DNA of 64,000 nucleotides, from the NCBI RefSeq assembly GCF_012271785.1, contig NZ_JAAWVT010000001.1, positions 1,116,001-1,180,000 on the forward strand. Direction: 5' to 3'. The DNA comes from Paeniglutamicibacter terrestris (GTDB taxonomy: Bacteria; Actinomycetota; Actinomycetes; Actinomycetales; Micrococcaceae). The translations under genes were made by a program, and so were the position numbers. The notes under the pieces were generated by a model. That model made no database searches. It had not been told where the DNA came from and saw only the letters and a list, made by a program, of their open reading frames with translations. This document shows, piece by piece, positions 45,030 through 54,290 of this stretch (position 1 is its first letter; the number at the start of each line of letters is the position of its first letter).

Positions 45030-46299
45030 TCGAGTCCTCCGTCTGTGTTGCTCGCGCCAGGGCGATTGATTCAAGGGTGGATAGGGATATTTCGGCCGTC
45101 GAGGTGATTTCCTCGGCGGTCAGTGCGCCACAAATCAGCCCGCGGCGGATGAAGTTGGCCAGCGCCTTCGCGGTTGCCGGTTCATCCATGATGGACGATT
45201 CGAAGCGGTGCACGTAATTGCGCAGGCGTGCCGCGGCGGCGGCAAAGCCTTCGCGGTAGAACGCGTAGGTCGCCAGGTAGCGGGTCGGCAGCTGGTTCTG
45301 ATGTAGGTCCCAGCCCTGATAGATCCCGCGTTCCAGGTGGCGGCGCACCAGGCGGGCATGAAGCGCCCAGGCGGCCTGGATTTGTTCCGGGTCACCCAGC
45401 GGCAGCATGTTGGTCGAGCCGTCGGAGAGGTGCACGCCGGTGCCGGCGACGGCCACCTGCATGACGTTTTTGGCGTGGTCCGCTGCCGGATGCTCCATGG
45501 ACTGATAGGCCGCCGCGATCCCCAGCGAGGCCGAGTAGTCGTAGGTGCCATAGTGCAGCGAGGAAATCCTGCCCTCGCCGACGTGCAATAGTGTGGCCGC
45601 CGGCACGGTTCCCTCATGGGAGAGGATCAGCTGCGGGGTTTCCATCTGCACCTCGAAGCGCAGGCGTCCAGCGGGTAGCGAATGCGCTGCCTCCAGCTGC
45701 TCGCAAACGAAGACCATGGCGCGGACCTGGTCGACGGTGGTGACCTTCGGAAGAGTCAACACCAAGCCCTCGGGCAGTTCGCCGGCGCGTGCCAGCGTGG
45801 AGACGAACAGATCCAACGTGCGCAAACCCCGGGCCCGGGTCGGTGCCTCGAAGCACTTGAAGCGGATGCCGATGAACGGCGGGGCCACACCCGCCGCCAC
45901 GGCCTTGGCGACCTGTTCGGCCGCGGCAATGGCCGCGGCGTCCTCGGCCGTATCGCCGCGATTGCCGTATCCATCCTCGAAGTCCAGGCGCAGGTCCTCG
46001 ATAGGCTCGTTCTGAAGCTTCGCGGCGACCAGCGTTGCCAGTTCCTCCGGCTGGGCCAGATCCAGCTTTTCGGCCAGCGCGGCCAGGCCGGCCACGCCGC
46101 CGGCGACCTCAAGGGCCGCGGTGCCCCAGGCTGCGGGCAGCTCGGGGGTGAAGCGGTCGGCAGGAACATAGGCGGTGTGGATCGGCTGGCGCCGTCCATC
46201 GTCACCCGGGTAGTTCTTCTCCAGCAGTTCGTCCGTGGCCGCCAACCCGCCGTCAATGCTTGCCAGGGCGGCCGCGCTCAGCGCGCCTTGCTGGCTCAT
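45022..46299 (-). CDS. DUF6986 protein, CitE/HpcH-like lyase fold, function unknown
   Basis: The 425-residue protein looks like a TIM-barrel lyase of the CitE/malyl-CoA lyase kind. RLDFEDGYG (about 104-112) and [13 protein letters not shown] (about 215-227) match the positions of the metal-binding Asp/Glu residues in that superfamily. [23 protein letters not shown] provides a conserved Arg. Its start overlaps the malate synthase stop (ATGA), and its end overlaps allE. It is thus locked between a glyoxylate-consuming and a ureidoglycolate-forming enzyme. A role in releasing or using glyoxylate, for example cleavage of ureidoglycolate or of a malyl-type ester, is plausible but unproven. Confidence 0.75.
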   Translation of the reverse strand: MSQQGALSAAALASIDGGLAATDELLEKNYPGDDGRRQPIHTAYVPADRFTPELPAAWGTAALEVAGGVAGLAALAEKLDLAQPEELATLVAAKLQNEPIEDLRLDFEDGYGNRGDTAEDAAAIAAAEQVAKAVAAGVAPPFIGIRFKCFEAPTRARGLRTLDLFVSTLARAGELPEGLVLTLPKVTTVDQVRAMVFVCEQLEAAHSLPAGRLRFEVQMETPQLILSHEGTVPAATLLHVGEGRISSLHYGTYDYSASLGIAAAYQSMEHPAADHAKNVMQVAVAGTGVHLSDGSTNMLPLGDPEQIQAAWALHARLVRRHLERGIYQGWDLHQNQLPTRYLATYAFYREGFAAAAARLRNYVHRFESSIMDEPATAKALANFIRRGLICGALTAEEITSTAEISLSTLESIALARATQTEDSNV

Positions 46300-47924
46300 T
46301 TTGTCACCAGTTCGGTGCTCAGCAAGTGGTAGGCAGGCAGCGTGAGGAAGTCCTCGAAGTCCTCGTCACGCCCGGAGACCAGACGGCCGATGAGCTCGGC
46401 GGCCGGGACATAGTACTTCTCGAAGGTCTCGGCGTTGTCGACCTCGCCGCGCAGCTTCTCCACCTGGACGGCGAGTGCCTTCGCGACGAGCTCGGCGGTG
46501 ATGGTATTTCCGGTGTCCGCGGCCACGACCTGGTTGCGGATCTGCTGCCAGATCTGCGAACGCGAGATCTCGGCGGTTGCCGCGTCCTCCATCAGGTTGT
46601 GGATGGCCACCGCGCCGGTGCCCGAGAGCCACACGGCGGTGTAGGCCACCGCGACGTAGAGGTTGGTGTTGACCCCGGCCTCGGTAACCGTGCCCGGTGC
46701 GGAGGCGACGTCGAGCAGCTGATCGGCGGTGACCGAGACCTCGGGGCGCTGGCGGTCGATCTGGTTGGGCTTGTCGCCCAGCACGGAGTCGAAGACCTCC
46801 ACGCAAACCGGGACCAGGTCCGGGTGCGCCACCCAAGAACCGTCGAAGCCGTCGTTGGCTTCGCGGGTCTTGTCGTTGCGGACCTTCTCGAAGGCGGCGG
46901 CGGTGATTTCGGGTTCGCGGCGGTTCGGGATGACCGCGGCCATGCCGCCCATCGCGAAGGCGCCGCGCTTGTGGCAGGTCTGCACCAGAAGCTCGGTGTA
47001 AGCGCGCATCATCGGGGCCGTCATCGCCACGTCGGCGCGGTCCGGCATGATGAACTTGTCTCCGGCCGCACGGAAGTACTTAATGATGGAGAAGAGGTAG
47101 TCCCAGCGTCCGGCGTTCAGGCCCGAGGCGTAGTCGCGCAGCTCGAAGAGCATCTCGTCCATCTGGAAGGCGGCCGGGATGGTCTCGATGAGCATGGTGG
47201 CTCGGATGGTGCCGTGCTCGATGCCCAGCTCGGCCTCGGCGAAGGCGAAGACCTCGTTCCAGAGGCGGGACTCGAGCGCGGACTCCATCTTCGGCAGGTA
47301 GTAGAACGGGCCCTGGCCCGATTCGCTCAGGACACGCGCGTTGTGGAAGAAATGCAGGCCGAAGTCGACCAGTGCGCCCACGGCCGGCGCGCCGTTGATA
47401 AGCACGTTGGCCTCCGGCAGGTGCCAGCCGCGCGGGCGGACCACGACGGTGGCCAGCGGCGCGTCGGTGCGCAGGGCGTAGGACTTGCCGTTGCCCGCGT
47501 CCTCGAAGGACAGGGTGCCGGCCGCGGCATCGGTGAGGTTGATCAGTGCGTCGATCACGTTGTGCCAAGTCGGGGTGGAAGCGTCCTCGAGGTCCGCCAG
47601 CCAGACCTTGGCACCGGAGTTCAGCGCATTGATGGCCATCTTGGCCGGGGTGGCCGGGCCGGTGATCTCTACGCGGCGGTCCGCCAGCGCCGCGGGAGCG
47701 GGAGCGACCTTCCAGTCGCCGGCCCGGATGTCCGCGGTCGACGGATCAAAGTCGAGGGTGCCCGTCTTGGCTACGGCGGCTCGCGCAGCGGTGCGCGCTT
47801 CCAGGAGATCTCCGCGGGTTGCGGCGAACTTCTCGTGCAGCTTCTCCACGAAGGCCAGTGCCTCGGCGGAAAGGATCTCATCGGCCTTGGCAACGGCCGG
47901 GGTGTGCGTCAGGGTGATGCTCAT
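46296..47924 (-). CDS. aceB: Malate synthase A
   Basis: The 542-residue enzyme condenses glyoxylate with acetyl-CoA to malate. The family signature is visible in [65 protein letters not shown], read in parts, with the catalytic Arg/Glu region, and the catalytic Asp region follows [31 protein letters not shown]. The length is that of isoform A. It lies 23 bases after the malic enzyme gene and overlaps DUF6986 by four bases. No isocitrate lyase is adjacent, so it serves ureide-derived glyoxylate here. Confidence 0.95.
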   Translation of the reverse strand: MSITLTHTPAVAKADEILSAEALAFVEKLHEKFAATRGDLLEARTAARAAVAKTGTLDFDPSTADIRAGDWKVAPAPAALADRRVEITGPATPAKMAINALNSGAKVWLADLEDASTPTWHNVIDALINLTDAAAGTLSFEDAGNGKSYALRTDAPLATVVVRPRGWHLPEANVLINGAPAVGALVDFGLHFFHNARVLSESGQGPFYYLPKMESALESRLWNEVFAFAEAELGIEHGTIRATMLIETIPAAFQMDEMLFELRDYASGLNAGRWDYLFSIIKYFRAAGDKFIMPDRADVAMTAPMMRAYTELLVQTCHKRGAFAMGGMAAVIPNRREPEITAAAFEKVRNDKTREANDGFDGSWVAHPDLVPVCVEVFDSVLGDKPNQIDRQRPEVSVTADQLLDVASAPGTVTEAGVNTNLYVAVAYTAVWLSGTGAVAIHNLMEDAATAEISRSQIWQQIRNQVVAADTGNTITAELVAKALAVQVEKLRGEVDNAETFEKYYVPAAELIGRLVSGRDEDFEDFLTLPAYHLLSTELVTK

Positions 47925-47947
47925 GGTGGTGGACCAGATCTTTCTAG

Positions 47948-49336
47948 CTACTTGTTCTTCGATGCCGCGCCGGAAACGGCCTCGGCAACATCTGCTGCCA
48001 CGTGCGGGTCGAAGACGGAGGGAATGATGAAACCGGGGTTAAGTTCATCTTGGCTCACCCGGGCGGAAATGGCATCGGCTGCGGCCAACAACATGTCGTC
48101 GGTGATGTCTGAAACGTGTGCGTCGAGCAGTCCGCGGAAGAAACCCGGGAAGGCTAGGACGTTGTTGATCTGGTTCGGGAAGTCGGAACGGCCCGTGGCG
48201 ACCACTGCGGCGTGGCGTCCGGCGGCGATCGGGTCGACCTCCGGGTCGGGGTTGGCCATGGCGAAGACAATGGCGTCCTTGTTCATGGCCTCGATGTCGG
48301 CCTTGTCCAAGATGTTGGGTGCCGAGACACCGATGAAGACGTCGGCGCCGACCATGGCCTCCTTGAGCGTTCCGGTGAACTGCTCGGGGTTGGTGTTCTC
48401 TGCAAGCCACTGGCGGTGCGGGTCCGCGGAAACGTCCGCGCGGCTGATCGCTCCGTTGCGGCCCGCGGCGATGATGTTCTTGGCGCCCCGGGCGGCCAGG
48501 AGCTGGATGATGGCGTTGCCGGCGGCGCCGACGCCGGAGACGACGATGCGGACCTTGTCGATCTGCTTGCCGACCACCAGCAGCGCGTTATTCAACGCAG
48601 CCAGGGTGACGATGGCGGTGCCGTGCTGGTCGTCGTGGAAGACCGGGATGTCGAGTTCCTCGCGCAGTCGGGCCTCGATCTCGAAGCAGCGCGGTGCGGC
48701 GATGTCCTCGAGGTTCACCCCTCCGTAGACCGGGGCGAGGGCCTTGACGATCATGATGATCTCTTCGGTGTCCTGGGTGTCTAGGCAGACCGGCCAGGCA
48801 TCGACATTGGCGAACTGCTTGAAGAGCGCCGCTTTACCTTCCATGACGGGAAGGGCTGCTGCCGGGCCGATGTTGCCCAGGCCCAGGACGGCGGAGCCAT
48901 CGGTGACCACGGCAATGGTGTTGCGCTTGATCGTGAGGTTGCGGGCGTCCTCGGGATTCTCGGCAATGGCCAGGCACACGCGGGCCACACCGGGGGTGTA
49001 GGCGCGGGACAGGTCGTCGCGGTTGCGCAGGGCGACCTTGGGGACGACCTCGAGCTTGCCGCCCAGGTGCATGAGGAACGTGCGGTCCGAGACGTTGCGG
49101 ACGTTCACACCATCCAGCGCGTCGAGCGCCTCGCGGACGGCCTGCCCGTGTTCGGCATCGGTGGTGTTGCAGCTGACGTCGACGACCATGTGGTCGTGAC
49201 CGGATTCGGCCACGTCAAGTGCGGTGATCGAACCTCCGGCGCGACCCACGGCCGCTGCCAGTTCGCTGGTTGCAGTGATCGAGACGGGCGTTTGGACACG
49301 CAACGTCAGGGAATATCCCGGGCTTGGAACAGCCAT
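47948..49336 (-). CDS. NAD(P)-dependent malic enzyme with N-terminal ACT domain
   Basis: The 462-residue enzyme decarboxylates malate to pyruvate. An ACT-like regulatory domain occupies about residues 8-85 ([27 protein letters not shown]). The malic enzyme core follows with [53 protein letters not shown] and the nucleotide motif [22 protein letters not shown] lies six bases upstream of the start. It leads the operon malic enzyme-aceB-DUF6986-allE, and a candidate IclR box lies 20 bases upstream. With AceB it turns glyoxylate plus acetyl-CoA into pyruvate. Confidence 0.93.
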   Translation of the reverse strand: MAVPSPGYSLTLRVQTPVSITATSELAAAVGRAGGSITALDVAESGHDHMVVDVSCNTTDAEHGQAVREALDALDGVNVRNVSDRTFLMHLGGKLEVVPKVALRNRDDLSRAYTPGVARVCLAIAENPEDARNLTIKRNTIAVVTDGSAVLGLGNIGPAAALPVMEGKAALFKQFANVDAWPVCLDTQDTEEIIMIVKALAPVYGGVNLEDIAAPRCFEIEARLREELDIPVFHDDQHGTAIVTLAALNNALLVVGKQIDKVRIVVSGVGAAGNAIIQLLAARGAKNIIAAGRNGAISRADVSADPHRQWLAENTNPEQFTGTLKEAMVGADVFIGVSAPNILDKADIEAMNKDAIVFAMANPDPEVDPIAAGRHAAVVATGRSDFPNQINNVLAFPGFFRGLLDAHVSDITDDMLLAAADAISARVSQDELNPGFIIPSVFDPHVAADVAEAVSGAASKNK

Positions 49337-49355
49337 ATCGTCCTCCTGAAAAAGT

Positions 49356-49370
49356 TTCCGTATAGTGGAT
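49356..49370. promoter_or_regulatory. Candidate IclR/AllR box before the malic enzyme operon
   Basis: TTCCGTATAGTGGAT matches TTCCA-N5-TGGAA at eight of ten half-site positions. It lies 20 bases upstream of the malic enzyme start, directly before its ribosome binding site, just as in front of hyi. Confidence 0.5.
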
Positions 49371-49437
49371 ACTATTATCTACTGAGTGAAATTACAAGCA
49401 CTTATGTGCGCTGGGCCACGGGAATTGTGCGTCAAAG

Positions 49438-49452
49438 TTTCGGATCGTGGAA
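49438..49452. promoter_or_regulatory. Candidate IclR/AllR autoregulatory box
   Basis: TTTCGGATCGTGGAA matches TTCCA-N5-TGGAA at eight of ten half-site positions, with a perfect right half. It lies about 105 bases upstream of the IclR-family gene. Confidence 0.4.
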
Positions 49453-49556
49453 TAATTCTCTGGGGCTCCGGTATTGTTGGGCCCAAAGACAAGACCATTG
49501 GCGGGATCATCCCCATTGATTCGCGCTCGCGCACCAGCAGATCCAGGAGCATCTCC

Positions 49557-50321
49557 ATGGCCGAAGTAAAGACGACATCGGGCGTCCAATCCGTCGAGCG
49601 CGCCTTCGAGCTCCTCGAGCTCATTGGCCGGGCCGGAGGCGAAGCGGCCCTGAGCGAACTGGCCGTGGACACCCCGCTTCCACTTCCCACCATCCACCGG
49701 CTGCTGCGCACCCTGGTGGGCATTGGATACGTGCGCCAGCTAAACAACCGCCGCTACGCCCTGGGCCCACGGCTGATCCGACTGGGAGAGGTCGCCAACC
49801 GCCAGCTCGGCGCACTCTCCACGCCCATCCTCCAGACCCTGGTCAACGACCTGGGCGAATCGGCCAGCATCGCGGTTCTCGACGGCGACATGGTCACCTA
49901 CATTTCCCAAGCCCAGTCGCCACACGCGATGCGCATGATCACCGAGGTCGGACGCCGCTCGTCGCTGCACGGAACCGGGGTGGGCAAGGCAATCCTGGCG
50001 GTGCTGGAGAACGAAAGGGTTCAGCGCCTGGTCAACCAGGCTGGCATGCCTGCCCATACGCCAAACACCATAGGGACCATGCACCAACTTTTCGACGAAC
50101 TCGAAAAGGTGCGAGCACGCGGCTACGCCATCGACGAGGAAGAGCAGGAGCTCGGCGTACGCTGCCTGGCGATGGCCGTCCCCGGCGCACCGACCCCGAT
50201 GGCAATCTCCGTCTCCGGGCCGGTCACCCGACTCAACGAAGAATTCGCCACCCGGGCCGTGCCGCACCTGCGGGCCGCCACCGCGCAGCTATCCGCCGCA
50301 TTGGCCGTCACCACAGGCTAG
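49557..50321 (+). CDS. allR: IclR-family regulator, probable ureide/glyoxylate regulator (AllR-like)
   Basis: The 254-residue protein has the IclR winged helix (SGVQSVERAFELLELIGRAGGEAALSELAVDTPLPLPTIHRLLRTLVGIGYV, read in parts) and the effector domain with GRRSSLHGTGVGKAILAVL, GYAIDEEEQELGVRCLAMAVPG and a final AISVSGP. AllR of E. coli, of this family, senses allantoin and glyoxylate. The ATG at 49557 has AGGAG seven bases upstream; the frame is open further upstream but without coding character. It is divergent from the malic enzyme operon and sits between two ureide gene blocks. The TTCCA-N5-TGGAA boxes are its likely targets. Confidence 0.85.
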   Translation: MAEVKTTSGVQSVERAFELLELIGRAGGEAALSELAVDTPLPLPTIHRLLRTLVGIGYVRQLNNRRYALGPRLIRLGEVANRQLGALSTPILQTLVNDLGESASIAVLDGDMVTYISQAQSPHAMRMITEVGRRSSLHGTGVGKAILAVLENERVQRLVNQAGMPAHTPNTIGTMHQLFDELEKVRARGYAIDEEEQELGVRCLAMAVPGAPTPMAISVSGPVTRLNEEFATRAVPHLRAATAQLSAALAVTTG

Positions 50322-50342
50322 GCTGCGCCGAAGACGCGCAAC

Positions 50343-50402
50343 AGGGCGGTCCGCCCGGCCATCGGGAATCAATTTTTCCCCGGTCCGGGCTGACCGCCCT
50401 GA
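50343..50402. terminator. Terminator between the IclR gene and the urate permease gene
   Basis: AGGGCGGTCCGCCCGG pairs with CCGGGCTGACCGCCCT with one mismatch. The loop contains a TTTTT tract. It lies between convergent genes. Confidence 0.7.
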
Positions 50403-50428
50403 GCTTTGTGCCTGGCCGCGACGGCCGT

Positions 50429-52033
50429 CTAGTGAAGAGGCGGGTGCGGGCCGGAGCGCACGAACTCCGACTCGTCGGGACAGGGGATGCCGGCCTCCTC
50501 GCATTTCCTGCGGTGCTCCTCCACGATGCCCTTGAACTCGTTCTCGTCGACGACGGGGATTTCCGCTCCGTCCGCGTCGATGATCTTGCCGGACTTGAAG
50601 CGATCCCCCTCGAGCAGTCCGCGGACCTCCTCCGCCTTAACGATGCGTGGAACCTGCTCAGCGATGACCATGCGCGGCGGGGCCGCCGCAAAGGCGGAAC
50701 CGTCCTTCTTGGGCGTTCCCAGCTTCAGCTCATTAAATAACAGGTTCAGTAACACGGCCATAACCGCCGCCGAGCTAATGCCCGAGTGGAAGATGGTGGC
50801 GAACCACGTTGGGAACGCGTCGTAGAAGTCTGGCTTCACGATTGGCACGGCACCAAAGGCGATCGAGGTCGCCACGATGATCAGATTAAGGTTGTTCTCG
50901 TACTTCACGTTGGCTAGGGTGCGAATGCCGGATGCCGCAACGGTGCCGAAGAGCACGATGCCCGCTCCGCCCAGCACAGGTGTAGGGATGGCGGCAACCA
51001 CGCGACCGAGCACCGGCAATAGGCCTAGCACCACGAGGATTCCGCCACCGGCAGTGACCACAAAACGGGACTTGACGCCGGTGATGGCCACCAGCCCGAC
51101 ATTCTGCGCGAACGCGCTCTGTGTGAAGGTGTTAAAGACGGGGGCAAGGATGCTCGAGGCCATGTCTGCCCGCAGGCCGTCGGCGATGCGCCGCGAATCC
51201 ACCCGCGTCTTGGCGATCTCGCCGACCGCCAGGATGTCCGCGGTGGTTTCGGTGAGGATCACGATGACGACAATCGTCATCGAGACGATGGCACCGACCT
51301 CGAAGACCGGCCAGCCGAACGCAAGGGGCTGCGGGAAGGCGAAAATGGTGCCGCGGCCCACCGCGGAGAAGTCCGCCATTCCCAAAAATATCGCGATAAT
51401 GGTGCCGATGACCATGGCCAGCAGGATCGATAGGCGAGAGATCGCCGCCTTTCCGACCTTAGAAAGCAGCAGCACGATCACCATGGTCAGTGCGGCGAGC
51501 CCGATGTTGGCCAATGAACCGTAATCATCGGCCTTGGCGTTGCCCCCCATCGCCCAGTTGGCGGCCACCGGGGTGAGCGAGAGTCCGATCATCGTGATAA
51601 CCACGCCGGTCACCACCGGCGGGAAGAATCGTACAATTTTCGCGAAGAACGGGGCGATCAGGAAGCCAATCACGGAGGCGGCCAAGACGGCACCAAAAAC
51701 TGATGGCAGACCACCATCCCCATTAACAATCGCCACCATGGTGGACACCGAGGCGAACGACGTGCCTTGGACCAGGGGCAATTGGGCGCCAAAGAACGGG
51801 ATGCCAACCGTTTGCAGGATCGTGGCCAGACCGCCGACAAAAAGGCAGCTGGCAACCAGCACGCCGATTTGTTCCGGGCTCAGCCCGGCGGCACCGCCAA
51901 TGATCAGCGGTGGGGCAATAATGCCGCCGTACATGGTCAAGACGTGTTGGAGCCCGTAGGCGACGGTTTTGCCCAGTGGCAGCCGTTCGTCCTCGGGCCG
52001 AGATGTTGTACTTTTGACTTGCGCAGCCTTCAT
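50429..52033 (-). CDS. NCS2-family urate/xanthine permease
   Basis: The 534-residue protein is a nucleobase:cation symporter-2 of the UacT/PucJ/UapA type with fourteen predicted helices. The marks are YGLQHVLTMYGGIIAPPLIIGGAAGLS at the N terminus, the QNVGLVAITGVKSRFV motif and the GAGIVLFGTVAASGIRTLA segment, both diagnostic for this family. A hydrophilic C-terminal tail of about 90 residues is longer than usual. AAGGAG lies seven bases upstream of the start. It is the last gene of the uraD-pucM-pucL-permease operon, so urate is the most likely substrate. Confidence 0.9.
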   Translation of the reverse strand: MKAAQVKSTTSRPEDERLPLGKTVAYGLQHVLTMYGGIIAPPLIIGGAAGLSPEQIGVLVASCLFVGGLATILQTVGIPFFGAQLPLVQGTSFASVSTMVAIVNGDGGLPSVFGAVLAASVIGFLIAPFFAKIVRFFPPVVTGVVITMIGLSLTPVAANWAMGGNAKADDYGSLANIGLAALTMVIVLLLSKVGKAAISRLSILLAMVIGTIIAIFLGMADFSAVGRGTIFAFPQPLAFGWPVFEVGAIVSMTIVVIVILTETTADILAVGEIAKTRVDSRRIADGLRADMASSILAPVFNTFTQSAFAQNVGLVAITGVKSRFVVTAGGGILVVLGLLPVLGRVVAAIPTPVLGGAGIVLFGTVAASGIRTLANVKYENNLNLIIVATSIAFGAVPIVKPDFYDAFPTWFATIFHSGISSAAVMAVLLNLLFNELKLGTPKKDGSAFAAAPPRMVIAEQVPRIVKAEEVRGLLEGDRFKSGKIIDADGAEIPVVDENEFKGIVEEHRRKCEEAGIPCPDESEFVRSGPHPPLH

Positions 52034-52109
52034 GTCTGACTCCTTGATGGATTGCGACGCTTCGGGGGTGCCCGCGTGGCAGCGCGGGCACCCCCGAGAA
52101 CCTCATCGG

Positions 52110-53036
52110 CTAGCAGAATCCGGGCGTGTTTTCCCAGATGGGGTGGGCCGCAGAAGCCCCTTCCCGGGTGATGGCAGCCTCGATCAGGCCGTACGGACGA
52201 TCCGCCGCAAAGAAGACCTCATTCGGGTTGTCCTGACCAAATGGCGTCAAGTCAACAAGAAAGTGATGCTTGTTGGGCAGGGAGAACCTGATTTCCTCGA
52301 TCTCCGGATGGGCTTCGAGTACGGCCTCGCCCATGTCGAACATCGTTTGCTGCAAAGCAAAGGAATGCCTAGCGGCGAAACCCGTTAGCAGCAGTTTACG
52401 CACCGAGGCATAGACGGCGTTGAAATCCAGGGCTCCGCCGGCAACCGCGGCCGAGCCGTAGCGCCAGCGGCTGCTGACATCGGTGGCCAGAATCCTGTCA
52501 TCGGTTTCCTGCAGCGTGGTGTAGCGATCAATTGGATAGTTGCGAAATTCACTGGCGGTGGATTTGAGCACCGTCAGGTCCTTGATCCCGGCCAGCACGG
52601 TCGGCTCGCCATCAGTGATTTCCAGTACGGCGGTTCGCACCTCGGACTTGTTCCGGGAAAAGGCGTGGTCGTGATTCTGGATGCGGTCCCAGAAATATTG
52701 TTCGGCTGCCCATCGGCCACCGGTGATCCAGTCAAATTCCGTGGTGAAGTGCTTACCGAGCCGCAGTAGGAACGCCTCCGGTGAGCCAACCCCATCCCGG
52801 GCAAGGCCGTAGACGGTGTTCTTCTGCGTGTCGGTGGCAACGACGTGCCGGTTGTCCCCATCGACGTGCGCGGCGAGAAAATCGCCGCGAAGCTGAGAAG
52901 TGACGTTCAAATCCTCGATCTGGTGGCGGGCGGTGTCGCGCGTGATTTTCACCAGACGGACTTCGGCCTTGCCATATTGATTGGCTCCAAGCACGATCTT
53001 GGTGCCTGTTCGATTTTTGGTTGCTGCGGTATTCAT
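52110..53036 (-). CDS. pucL: Urate oxidase (uricase)
   Basis: The 308-residue cofactor-free oxidase converts urate to 5-hydroxyisourate and hydrogen peroxide. It closely resembles Arthrobacter uricases as I know them: VVLGANQYGKAEVRLVKI-type start, TDTQKNTVYGLARDG with the catalytic Thr, HAFSRNKSEVRTAVLEI and SLPNKHHFLVDLTPFGQDNPNEVF, read in parts. A short Ala/Gly-rich stretch (GSAAVAGGAL) before DFNAVYASV seems longer than in those enzymes. GGGAG lies nine bases upstream of the start. It follows the HIU hydrolase gene by six bases. Confidence 0.96.
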   Translation of the reverse strand: MNTAATKNRTGTKIVLGANQYGKAEVRLVKITRDTARHQIEDLNVTSQLRGDFLAAHVDGDNRHVVATDTQKNTVYGLARDGVGSPEAFLLRLGKHFTTEFDWITGGRWAAEQYFWDRIQNHDHAFSRNKSEVRTAVLEITDGEPTVLAGIKDLTVLKSTASEFRNYPIDRYTTLQETDDRILATDVSSRWRYGSAAVAGGALDFNAVYASVRKLLLTGFAARHSFALQQTMFDMGEAVLEAHPEIEEIRFSLPNKHHFLVDLTPFGQDNPNEVFFAADRPYGLIEAAITREGASAAHPIWENTPGFC

Positions 53037-53041
53037 GTTCT

Positions 53042-53398
53042 CTAGCTCCCTCGGTACGTGGAATAAGCAAACGGGCTGATAAGAAGAGGCACGTGGTAGT
53101 GAGCAGCTGTGTCGCTAATGACGAAATCGATGCTGACCACGGGAAAGAAGGTTTCCGTACCCGTCATTCCGAAGTAGTCACCCGTGCCGAAGGTAATTCG
53201 GTGGTGACCAGCTTCAACCTTTGTCGGACCAAGGGTCTGGATGCGTCCATCGGCATCGGTGACTCCTGACCCGATTTCTTGCCATCCGGATGCCGTCTTG
53301 GCTTCCAGCGTGGCCTTGACACCGGAGGCAGGCCTCCCGGTCCCGGTGTCGAGTACATGGGTGGTGATGTGGCTTCTCGCAGCCTGGGTGATACTCAT
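53042..53398 (-). CDS. pucM: 5-Hydroxyisourate hydrolase (transthyretin-like)
   Basis: The 118-residue protein hydrolyses 5-hydroxyisourate to OHCU. It has HITTHVLDTGTGRPASGV at the N terminus with the catalytic His, GRIQTLGP in the middle, HYHVPLLISPFAYSTYRGS at the C terminus, and the terminal YRGS tetrapeptide that defines HIU hydrolases. The ATG at 53398 has AAGGAG eight bases upstream. It lies between uraD and uricase, so the three enzymes act in sequence on one transcript. Confidence 0.95.
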   Translation of the reverse strand: MSITQAARSHITTHVLDTGTGRPASGVKATLEAKTASGWQEIGSGVTDADGRIQTLGPTKVEAGHHRITFGTGDYFGMTGTETFFPVVSIDFVISDTAAHYHVPLLISPFAYSTYRGS

Positions 53399-53457
53399 CA
53401 AGGACTCCTTTGGATTCGTTGAAGGGGAAAGAAAACCGGCAAATTTTGGCCTGCGAT

Positions 53458-53964
53458 TTAGCGGGCGGGCACACGGTTGAACGCCGCGGCAAGACGCAGA
53501 AGCGCGATGGCACGCAGCTGCTCGTCGACTTCCACCAACTCGGTCTCAAAGTCGTTCCTCAAACGGCGACGCAGTTCTGCAAGAATTTCTTGGCTGCTTC
53601 GGCCTGCGGCCCGGATGAGAAAAAGCCGGGAGAACCGTTCTTCGTAGGCGCGGTTCCCAGCCAGCAGCTCGGCGGCAACCTGCACGTTGAAGGTCAGATC
53701 GGATTGTTCGACGCGGCTGAGCGCGGCTTCTGCCGAGGGCCCGGCGGCGCGCTCCCCGATGCGGGGATGGTGGGCCAGTGCCGCGTTGATCTCCGCTTCG
53801 GTGAACGGGTTGGCGGCAGTTTGGGCACAGGCCAGAAGTTCTTCAAGAGAACTAAAAGGGCGGGCGCCCAGAGTGGCTTCAACCCAGCGATCTATGTCGG
53901 CACATGGTCGAAGGACTGCGTCTGCTGTCTTTACATCGAGTGCATTGAATCGAGAAATATCCAT
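53458..53964 (-). CDS. uraD: OHCU decarboxylase
   Basis: The 168-residue enzyme decarboxylates 2-oxo-4-hydroxy-4-carboxy-5-ureidoimidazoline to (S)-allantoin. The catalytic His motif is visible in ALAHHPRIGERA, and the substrate-binding region in NRAYEERFSRLFLIRAAGRSSQEILAEL. It is the first gene of the urate operon. The 326-base upstream gap contains a degenerate IclR-type box at 54059-54073 and a perfect one at 54251-54265. Confidence 0.93.
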   Translation of the reverse strand: MDISRFNALDVKTADAVLRPCADIDRWVEATLGARPFSSLEELLACAQTAANPFTEAEINAALAHHPRIGERAAGPSAEAALSRVEQSDLTFNVQVAAELLAGNRAYEERFSRLFLIRAAGRSSQEILAELRRRLRNDFETELVEVDEQLRAIALLRLAAAFNRVPAR

Positions 53965-54058
53965 GGGGTGATCAGCTCTTTCAAACCTGCTTGGTATGCC
54001 GACACCATCCAGGGCTGAACACCCTTACCACCGGCGTGAACCGGCTTCGACTCGATGT

Positions 54059-54085
54059 TTCTGGATGGTGGAACTTTGCTTCCAC
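54059..54085. promoter_or_regulatory. Overlapping dyads before uraD, candidate regulator site
   Basis: TTCTGGATGGTGGAA (54059-54073) has a perfect TGGAA right half and a poor left half. It overlaps a separate dyad GTGGAA-6-TTCCAC (54068-54085). It lies about 95 bases upstream of the uraD start. Confidence 0.4.
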
Positions 54086-54250
54086 ACCATGTAACTCCGA
54101 TCACACCCCATCCGTCAAGGGCATCGGCCAATCTCCTTTGGCAGCCCGCTGCCCCCAGGCCACCCGGGCCGGGCATGAAGCAAATCACATCACCCTCTTG
54201 CGGTTCTCATGATTCGAGTTCATACTTATTCTCACAAAGCAATATTAAGT

Positions 54251-54265
54251 TTCCATATTATGGAA
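54251..54265. promoter_or_regulatory. Perfect IclR/AllR-type box before the small ORF
   Basis: TTCCATATTATGGAA is a perfect 7+1+7 dyad and the best example of the TTCCA-N5-TGGAA motif in the ureide region. It lies 25 bases upstream of the GTG at 54291, the same spacing as the box before hyi. Confidence 0.65.
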
Positions 54266-54290
54266 TCCGCATCGTTCAGAGGAGGATCAC

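Noticed and set aside
46260-48728. Plus-strand frame of 822 codons opposite malate synthase
   Set aside because: It has no recognisable domain and lies antisense to malate synthase and malic enzyme, whose motifs are intact.
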